Positions 6,073 through 11,058 of a stretch of 11,058 bases of DNA are shown here, in pieces. Position numbers and translations under genes: made by a program. The DNA comes from Candidatus Eiseniibacteriota bacterium (GTDB lineage: Bacteria > Arandabacterota > Arandabacteria > Arandabacterales > Arandabacteraceae), in NCBI GenBank assembly GCA_030592245.1, contig JAUVJV010000030.1, positions 1 to 11,058 of the forward strand. Direction: 5' to 3'. Below the pieces are notes generated by a model, which was given only the letters and a program-made list of their open reading frames with translations, was not told the origin of the DNA and did not search any database. How positions within the stretch are numbered: the stretch's first letter is position 1; every line of letters begins with the position of its first letter.

Positions 6073-7685
6073 GCCTTCTCGTCCTCCGGGAGATCCTCCT
6101 CCGAGGAGTCTTCCTCCGAGGACTCGTCCTTATTATCACCGGCATCTTCACCACCAATGTCCTTAGCGCCGGCTTCATCCCCTATGGTCTCTTCAGTCTC
6201 TTCATCGTCCGGCGTCTCAATCTCGCCTTCCGGGGATGCTTCCTCAGACTCTTCCTCTTCGTCGCCCGCCTCATCCGCCGCCTCTTCCGCCGCCTCTTCC
6301 TCGAGATCTTCTCCTTCCTCGAGATCCTCCCCCTCGGCCAGCTCTTCCTCCCGGGCCTGTGCTTCCTCTTCGGCCAGTCTTTCCGCTTCAGCCAGCTCCT
6401 CGGCTTCCCGGCGAGCCGCCAGGAATTCCTGCCTCAGCTCTTCTATCTTGGCCTTCGCGGCCTCGACCACCTTCTGGGCGGTTTTCTCACCAACACCTTC
6501 AAGTTCCATGAGATCCAGGATGCTTGCCCGGCTCAGGTCGTCGGCGGTCTGATAGCCGCCCGCGATAACTTTCTCCTGTATCCTGGCGCTGACTCCGGAT
6601 ATCTCCGACACCGGGAACTTCGCCAGCTTCCGGAATTCCAGCCGCTCCGCATACTGGAATTCGTTGATGAGATCGATCTTGAGGTTTGTCAATTTGGCTG
6701 CGAGCCTGGCGTTCTGCCCTCCCTTGCCAATGGCAAGTGAGAGCTGATCGTCGGCCACGATAACAGTCACCTTGTCATCCATCTCGTCCATCTCGGCAAG
6801 CACGACCTTAGCCGGACTCAGGGCCCGGATAACATAGGTGACCAGGTCGTCACTCCACAGGACGACATCGATACGCTCTCCATTGAGCTCGCGCACCACT
6901 GTCTGTACTCGTGAACCCTTCATGCCGACACAGGCGCCGACGGCATCCACCTTGTCGTCATGGGAATGAACAGCTATCTTGGAACGTGCTCCCGGCTCCC
7001 TCGCCACACCCATTATCTCGACGGTCCTGTCACTGATCTCGGGAACCTCCATCGCGAAGAGCTCCTTGAGGAACTCCCGGTGGGCTCTCGAGAGAATAAC
7101 CTGGGGACCCTTGCTACTCCTGGTAACGTCTATGATGTACGCGCGGATGGAACTGCCCTGCCTGAACTGCTCCCTGGGTATCTGCTCCCGTTGGGGCAGC
7201 AAGGCCTCGGCACGTCCGAGGCTAACGATGATGTTGCCGCGGTCGACCTGCTGGACGCCACCGCCGACGATCTCGCCGACTCTTTGCTCATACTCCTGGT
7301 AAACCCTGTCACGTTCGGCTTCCCTGACTCTCTGGATCACCACCTGCTTCGCAGCCTGAATGGCGTTTCTCCCGAACGCGGCAAGCGGAATCTCGAACTT
7401 GAGCTCCTTGCCCTGCTCGGCGTCGGGATCGATTTCCCGGGCGTCCTCGAGCGTGATCTGTATCTGCTTGTCCTCCACCTCTTCCACCACATCCTTGCTG
7501 CAGAAGACCGTCAATTTGCTCAGTTCCGTGTCCATCTCAACCGTGATCCGGCTCTCCGGGCCAAACTTCTTCCGCGCCGCACTTATCAGCCCGGCTTGGA
7601 GTGTCTCTATGATGAGGCTCTCATCAACGTCTTTGGCTCTCGCTATCGACTTGAGCGCCTGGACAATCTCAAAGCTCATGTCCAT
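6069..7685 (-). CDS. nusA: Transcription termination/antitermination factor NusA
   Basis: NusA binds RNA polymerase and nascent RNA and controls pausing, termination and antitermination. The 538-residue protein has the N-terminal RNAP-binding domain (1 to about 130), an S1 domain (about 135-202), KH1 with GMKG at 254-257, KH2 with IGKGGQN at 319-325, and a helix-hairpin-helix repeat (about 362-413, GVSARIQ and GVGEKTAQK) like the Gammaproteobacterial AR repeats. From about residue 426 a 113-residue tail is dominated by Glu and Asp and ends EDEKA. The core is well conserved; the tail is lineage specific. The first ATG (7683-7685) is preferred over the second, two codons later, because GAGGA lies eight bases upstream of it. 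The gene starts 15 nt after rimP and its TGA overlaps the ylxR ATG. Confidence 0.97.
   Translation of the reverse strand: MDMSFEIVQALKSIARAKDVDESLIIETLQAGLISAARKKFGPESRITVEMDTELSKLTVFCSKDVVEEVEDKQIQITLEDAREIDPDAEQGKELKFEIPLAAFGRNAIQAAKQVVIQRVREAERDRVYQEYEQRVGEIVGGGVQQVDRGNIIVSLGRAEALLPQREQIPREQFRQGSSIRAYIIDVTRSSKGPQVILSRAHREFLKELFAMEVPEISDRTVEIMGVAREPGARSKIAVHSHDDKVDAVGACVGMKGSRVQTVVRELNGERIDVVLWSDDLVTYVIRALSPAKVVLAEMDEMDDKVTVIVADDQLSLAIGKGGQNARLAAKLTNLKIDLINEFQYAERLEFRKLAKFPVSEISGVSARIQEKVIAGGYQTADDLSRASILDLMELEGVGEKTAQKVVEAAKAKIEELRQEFLAARREAEELAEAERLAEEEAQAREEELAEGEDLEEGEDLEEEAAEEAADEAGDEEEESEEASPEGEIETPDDEETEETIGDEAGAKDIGGEDAGDNKDESSEEDSSEEDLPEDEKA
6097..6126 (-). repeat. 15-bp tandem repeat near the NusA C-terminus
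   Basis: Two 15-bp copies beginning TCCTCCGAGGA on the plus strand (6097-6111 and 6112-6126) differ at two positions. They encode repeated Glu-Ser-Ser-Glu-Asp-like units close to the end of NusA. The frame is kept. Confidence 0.75.
6277..6332 (-). repeat. Short tandem repeats in the NusA tail (12-bp and 18-bp)
   Basis: On the plus strand GCCGCCTCTTCC occurs twice in perfect tandem (6277-6288, 6289-6300), encoding Glu-Glu-Ala-Ala units. An 18-bp unit beginning TTCCTCGAGATC then occurs twice (6297-6314, 6315-6332) with two mismatches, encoding Gly-Glu-Asp-Leu-Glu-Glu units. The reading frame is kept throughout, so the acidic tail appears to have grown by in-frame duplication. Confidence 0.75.
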
Positions 7686-7700
7686 GATTTCAATCCTCTC

Positions 7701-8159
7701 TCAAAGACATAATCTGGCACTGGAGATGGCCTCAAAGGGAACCGTTATCTCTTCCCCCTCCTCCGGCTCGAGCTTCAGCATATCGTCGCAGAAGCTCACA
7801 ATCCTGCCCTCTATCTTATACACCCCGTCCCGGGCTTCTCTAAGATTGACCTGGGCTTTCCGGCCCACGAAACGCCGGAAATCCAAGCCGGTCTTGAGCT
7901 TCCGCTCCACCCCGGGCGAGGAGACCTCCAGGAAGTACCTTCCCATCGGAACACTGTGCTCATCCAGCGCCGGGCCGACCGCCCTGCTCGCGACGGCACA
8001 ATCCTCCAACTTGACACCCCCGGGCTTATCTATGAACACCCTGAGGGTCCTCCTGCCATGGGAAACCACCAGGCTCAGCTCCACAAGATCGTAGCCAAGG
8101 TTCGCCAATACAGACGAAACCACAGCCTCCGCCTCCTCGAGGAGTTGGTCCCTGCGCAA
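7701..8159 (-). CDS. rimP: Ribosome maturation factor RimP
   Basis: RimP binds free 30S subunits and assists early assembly of the 3' domain. The protein carries LANLGYDLVELSLV at the N-terminus, TLRVFIDKPGGVKLEDCAVASRAVGPALD, YFLEVSSPGVERKLKTGLDFRRFVG (the EVSSPG signature) and a C-terminal SH3-like half ending with the VPFEAISSARL strand. I chose the TTG at 8157-8159, giving 152 residues, because GGGGAGG lies exactly seven bases upstream and the length equals the family norm. Two upstream in-frame starts exist, ATG at 8178-8180 and GTG at 8205-8207, but neither has a ribosome-binding motif and the latter lies inside a hairpin. It is the first gene of the operon, 15 nt before nusA, matching the universal rimP-nusA order. 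Confidence 0.93.
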   Translation of the reverse strand: MRRDQLLEEAEAVVSSVLANLGYDLVELSLVVSHGRRTLRVFIDKPGGVKLEDCAVASRAVGPALDEHSVPMGRYFLEVSSPGVERKLKTGLDFRRFVGRKAQVNLREARDGVYKIEGRIVSFCDDMLKLEPEEGEEITVPFEAISSARLCL

Positions 8160-8166
8160 TCGAAAG

Positions 8167-8173
8167 CCTCCCC
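8167..8173 (-). promoter_or_regulatory. Shine-Dalgarno sequence deciding the rimP start
   Basis: The minus strand reads GGGGAGG followed by seven bases and TTG. This is the only strong ribosome-binding motif ahead of rimP and supports the TTG start over the upstream ATG and GTG. Confidence 0.75.
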
Positions 8174-8190
8174 ACGACATAATAGTACAA

Positions 8191-8209
8191 GAGTGGGCCT
8201 TGCCCACTC
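8191..8209 (-). terminator. Stem-loop between sprA and rimP, possible terminator or attenuator
   Basis: A perfect 8-bp inverted repeat with a 3-nt loop reads GAGTGGGC AAG GCCCACTC on the minus strand, six of eight pairs being G-C. It is followed on that strand by TTGTACTATT, a weak T-rich tract with six T in ten. It sits 46 nt after the sprA stop and 17 nt before the rimP ribosome-binding site. It could be a weak Rho-independent terminator for sprA, or a leader hairpin affecting rimP. The interrupted T-tract argues against a strong terminator. Confidence 0.5.
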
Positions 8210-8254
8210 ATGTCAGAATTTACAACAGACGGGGATCAAAAGCAAGCAAAAACT

Positions 8255-11058
8255 CTAGAAGCGTATGAGAACAGAGGCACTTAGGCCGATGGTACGCCAG
8301 GTGTGGCCCAGCTTGCGGTCGTTCTGCTGTTCGAACCTGGCATTTGCGGTGCCTGTGATGCTCTTGCTGAAGCTGTAGCTCGCACGTGGTATCATGCTGA
8401 ACTTGCGGGTATTAGCGTCTATTCTGTTGTTGGCAGTCGGGGTGCGGTCGAGCCTGGTCTCGTAGTTGAAGTCCAGGTTGAGGGTGAGATTGCTCTTAAA
8501 CTTGAAGGTACGCCCGGCCAGGGGTATGTACATACCCTGGGGTGCGCTGAAGGAATGGCTGATCGAGAAACTCACGGCGCTGGTCTTGGATGTCTTTAGG
8601 GTGCTGCTGCCCTTGAAGCCCCGTGTCTCGGCGCTCGAATGCCTGAAGTTCAGGGTGGTTCTCACGCCATTACTCCAGGTGGCGTCCCAGCCCAGCAGTG
8701 GAAGCCACTCCGACCTGCTGACCCGATTGGTGACCGTGGAGGTCCCGGTGCCCCTCTCGGTTTCCGTCCCCCTGTACCCGAAGGCGAAGGACGTGCTTCT
8801 CAAGGCCCCCCCGAAGACATTCAGGTACCAGAGTGATGAGACGTTCCCGGACACGTCCGGCCACACTTCTGTGGAGTTGAAGCTGGTGGCTCCCGCATAG
8901 GTCCGTGAGGACTTGTCACGCTTGTATCTCGCCTCAAGCGAGAAGCTCGGTACGGGTTGGAAATCCGACGAGGCATTGAATCCTCTTGTCTGGACATGTT
9001 CGTCAGTCTGCCGGCCGCTGCCGGTGACACCGGAGTAGACAAGGTCATCAGAAAGTTTGGTGTTAATGCCCAACTGGAAAGCAAGGTCAGGCCGCGCAAG
9101 TACCTTCTGGTACTTGGAAATGCGGTCGTAGACATAGCTGAGGGTGATGTCGGGCACCTTGGAGACGATTCTCTTATAAATCGGGGGACCGATGGAGTCT
9201 ATGCCGGTCACGGGAACCGAGAACGCCGATGCCGGGATCACAAGAAAGTCGATCGTCGACCGGGCCGATACCGAAGCCCGCCTTATGCTCAGGGGATCTC
9301 CCGCCGCTCGCACCGAGGGCTCGCTATTCTCGTCGTAGTTGACATCATAGCTGAAGGTAGGTTTCATCCACCCCCCGAACGTGGGCCTGATCCTCACCCC
9401 AACCCTCTGGTTGCGCCTGAGCTCCTTCCCCCAGCCAACGCTGTTTGCGATCGCCACTTTCTTATTCGTGTCCAGGTCCCTGAAGATCTTCAGGTTGTAA
9501 TCGGTCTCCAGGGCCGGACCGGTAATGGGCTTGGCAGTAATCCCGATGTGCCCCTTTATGGACCTGGTGCATCTGTTCTCCTTCACCACGCCCTGGCGCT
9601 TATCGAAACGCTTGGTGTCCTTGGCGGTGCCTGTCACGCTCATGTTGACGTTCGTGGGCAGATAGGCTATCCGGTACCCCCTCAAGAACCTGACACTGTT
9701 ACCCCACCAGGGAGAAAAGTTGTAGGTTACATCCCCACTGTACCCATAGGTCGTGTCCGCCAGCTCCGGCGAGTCACCCCGCTTGCGCGAGTACGACAGC
9801 CCGCCCGCGAGCGCGTCCGCGGTCATGCGCAGAAGAGGATTCTTGGACTTGACCCTCCTGGCGAGCGTCAATCTGAAGAAGTTGTCGCTTGAGGTCCGCT
9901 CCTTAGCCTGGCGCTGGTCAGGCAACAGGACGATGTCCGACTTGCTCTGGAGCGTCGGCAGCGAATGGCTCCTGGAAAACCTCATCGAGAAGGGAGCAGC
10001 AATACCTGCAAGAGGCAACCAGCGCTCAAGGGCAGTGTTGAAATTGAGCGAGTAGCGGGTGTCATCGCTTCCTGTCCTCTTAGTCCCCTGGGTCTGGAAG
10101 TCGCTGTCGGTATTCTCATAGTCGGCGTTTATCGTGAAGAGGTCGGAGAAGGCCGCGGCCACGCTGATCCGCTTGGCAAACCCGGGATCCTTGCGCACAT
10201 CGGTCAGACGAAGATCGTCGAACCAGACCTCCACCCCACCCGATGTCATGGGCAATAATGAATCGCTGTTCACGACGCCGGCGCTAACCCTGGAGATCCT
10301 GGTAAGCGACGGTGCCCCATAAACGGCAATCCACCCATCTCCCCCGCCGGGCTCTTCCACCTTCCGCCTGAGTACACTCTTGCCATAGATGCTGACCCTG
10401 GTCGTGTCGTCTGAAGACTTCAAGTTGGTGATGGTCTCCATGGGCACCGCCACGCTCTTCCACCCGTACCGCACCCGGGTCGCATACTCATAGAAGTTGA
10501 TACTGTCGGTGCCGATCCTGACGAACATGTGCAGGTTCTCAGCATCCGCCTGCTCATTCCCGCGGACATAGAACGCCAGAGTCTGGTACATGGTATAATT
10601 GTTGCCCTGGCCAGGGATGTTCCGGTATGCGGAACCGGAATTGCCGGCATTGATGTTCCTGAGCCCGAAGACCAGGGACTGCTCGCGCTTCTTGTAACCC
10701 TGCGCATCCACTCCCGGGTCATAAGGCGGGACATAGTCGGGGTCGTCCCGCGTGTTCTTGGCCGCAATCTCGAAGGCCTCACCCGGGAGCAGCTCTTCGG
10801 GCGGCAGCATCGCGTCTTTGACCCTCACACCCTCATTGAGCCAGCTGGTTCCCGCTATCTGGAGATTGGCAATCTGGAAGACGCTTCCCTCACCGACCCC
10901 GGGTCCCGTGAAGAAGAACCTCATGTAGCGAATGGACCGCCAGCTCGGCGTTCCGCCCATTGCCTCACCCTGGGTAAGAGGTATCCTGTAGAGACGCCAG
11001 TCACCTGATTCATTGGCCACGTAGGTGGTATCGGAAAGATCGAAACTCAGCCGGTAGA
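8255..11058 (-). CDS. sprA: SprA-like type IX secretion outer-membrane translocon protein, C-terminal part (partial)
   Basis: The frame is open from the window edge to a TAG at 8255-8257 (933 full codons), so the N-terminus lies outside. SprA forms the giant outer-membrane beta-barrel channel of the type IX secretion system in Bacteroidota. Matching blocks in order are REQSLVFGLRNINAGNSG and FVRIGTDSINFYEYATRV, VWFDDLRLTDVRKDPG (about 10190-10240), SDLFTINADYENTDSDFQTQG, PFSMRFSRSHSLPTLQSKSD, and LPTNVNMSVTGTAKDTKRF (about 9600-9670). These correspond to SprA's EQSL, VWVNELRLTD, SDI and YLPTSI-type blocks. The last two thirds is alternating beta-strand sequence ending SASVLIRF, a C-terminal Phe beta-signal for BAM insertion. 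It lies directly upstream of rimP, separated by 95 nt with a hairpin. Whether it secretes cargo here is unknown, and no other type IX gene is visible. An internal GTG at 11018-11020 is not the real start. Confidence 0.87.
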   Translation of the reverse strand, partial: YRLSFDLSDTTYVANESGDWRLYRIPLTQGEAMGGTPSWRSIRYMRFFFTGPGVGEGSVFQIANLQIAGTSWLNEGVRVKDAMLPPEELLPGEAFEIAAKNTRDDPDYVPPYDPGVDAQGYKKREQSLVFGLRNINAGNSGSAYRNIPGQGNNYTMYQTLAFYVRGNEQADAENLHMFVRIGTDSINFYEYATRVRYGWKSVAVPMETITNLKSSDDTTRVSIYGKSVLRRKVEEPGGGDGWIAVYGAPSLTRISRVSAGVVNSDSLLPMTSGGVEVWFDDLRLTDVRKDPGFAKRISVAAAFSDLFTINADYENTDSDFQTQGTKRTGSDDTRYSLNFNTALERWLPLAGIAAPFSMRFSRSHSLPTLQSKSDIVLLPDQRQAKERTSSDNFFRLTLARRVKSKNPLLRMTADALAGGLSYSRKRGDSPELADTTYGYSGDVTYNFSPWWGNSVRFLRGYRIAYLPTNVNMSVTGTAKDTKRFDKRQGVVKENRCTRSIKGHIGITAKPITGPALETDYNLKIFRDLDTNKKVAIANSVGWGKELRRNQRVGVRIRPTFGGWMKPTFSYDVNYDENSEPSVRAAGDPLSIRRASVSARSTIDFLVIPASAFSVPVTGIDSIGPPIYKRIVSKVPDITLSYVYDRISKYQKVLARPDLAFQLGINTKLSDDLVYSGVTGSGRQTDEHVQTRGFNASSDFQPVPSFSLEARYKRDKSSRTYAGATSFNSTEVWPDVSGNVSSLWYLNVFGGALRSTSFAFGYRGTETERGTGTSTVTNRVSRSEWLPLLGWDATWSNGVRTTLNFRHSSAETRGFKGSSTLKTSKTSAVSFSISHSFSAPQGMYIPLAGRTFKFKSNLTLNLDFNYETRLDRTPTANNRIDANTRKFSMIPRASYSFSKSITGTANARFEQQNDRKLGHTWRTIGLSASVLIRF

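Larger units (their letters stand above)
6072..6410 (-). other. Region coding the acidic C-terminal tail of NusA
   Basis: These bases encode residues of about 426-538 of NusA, nearly free of hydrophobic core residues and dense in Glu, Asp, Ala and Ser. It is probably disordered. The plus strand is correspondingly rich in TCC, TCT and TCG triplets, which produces long but meaningless Ser-rich open frames on that strand. Confidence 0.85.
8160..8254 (-). other. sprA-rimP intergenic region
   Basis: This 95-nt gap is the largest in the window and the natural place for the operon promoter. It contains the stem-loop at 8191-8209 and the rimP ribosome-binding site. A TTGCTT with TAAATT 17 bases downstream on the minus strand is a possible but poor promoter match. 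No other structure or small gene is seen. Confidence 0.5.

Noticed and set aside
6051..6740. Plus-strand open frames of 229 and 164 codons rich in Ser, Phe and Leu, opposite nusA
   Set aside because: They are antisense shadows of the acidic NusA tail: GAG and GAA repeats read backwards give Ser and Phe/Leu runs, and the frame is free of stops only because of that composition.
8160..8207. Upstream rimP starts at GTG 8205-8207 and ATG 8178-8180
   Set aside because: Neither has a ribosome-binding motif, the GTG lies within the hairpin, and the extra 7-16 residues do not resemble RimP. The TTG at 8157-8159 fits the Shine-Dalgarno and the family length.
8210..8250. Possible promoter for rimP (TTGCTT with TAAATT 17 nt downstream on the minus strand)
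   Set aside because: Only three of six and four of six consensus matches, in an organism whose promoter consensus is unknown. Not enough to call as a feature.
8957..9892. Long plus-strand open frame (311 codons) opposite sprA
   Set aside because: It lies wholly opposite a clear SprA coding frame, shows no recognisable family motif, and has the composition of a shadow frame. No ribosome-binding context was found.
1..11058. CRISPR arrays, insertion sequences, tRNA or rRNA genes, riboswitches, prophage or defence genes
   Set aside because: No direct-repeat/spacer pattern, terminal inverted repeats with a transposase, or RNA gene signature was seen. The window is almost fully filled by recognised housekeeping genes and one barrel protein.

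Overview
The window is almost fully coding, and every real gene is on the minus strand. Read in the direction of transcription (from high to low coordinates) it holds the C-terminal part of a SprA-like outer-membrane translocon protein, then the conserved translation/transcription-factor cluster rimP, nusA, ylxR (rnpM), infB, ylxP (DUF503), rbfA, nrnA, truB and ribF, and finally the first codons of rpsO. All were assigned by reading protein motifs; no database search was run.

The organism is a bacterium with moderately GC-rich DNA. A SprA homologue (the type IX secretion barrel known from Bacteroidota) points to the Fibrobacterota-Chlorobiota-Bacteroidota (FCB) superphylum or a neighbouring candidate phylum. 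The neighbouring cluster carries ylxR and DUF503/ylxP, which are typical of Firmicutes, Deltaproteobacteria and several candidate phyla rather than of Bacteroidota. My inference is a diderm lineage at the edge of FCB (Gemmatimonadota, Zixibacteria or Eisenbacteria/Krumholzibacteria-like), not a classical Bacteroidota member; the window cannot fix the phylum.

Layout: 8255-11058 sprA-like gene, with the N-terminus beyond the window; 8160-8254 the only sizeable gap, containing a perfect 8-bp stem-loop that may end sprA transcription or form a leader for rimP; 75-8159 nine tightly packed genes with overlaps or gaps of at most 15 nt, consistent with one operon; 17-74 an AT-rich leader; 1-16 the start of rpsO. 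RimP, RbfA and S15 serve 30S maturation or structure, IF2 serves initiation, TruB modifies tRNA, NusA controls elongation and termination, YlxR is an RNA-binding protein (RNase P modulator in Bacillus), NrnA degrades short RNAs, and RibF makes FMN and FAD.

No clearly undescribed system is visible. The points most worth a second look are the SprA barrel next to this operon, an apparent non-canonical CTG start for ribF, several TTG/GTG starts with strong Shine-Dalgarno sequences, a 113-residue acidic NusA tail built partly from short DNA repeats, and the hairpin ahead of rimP.
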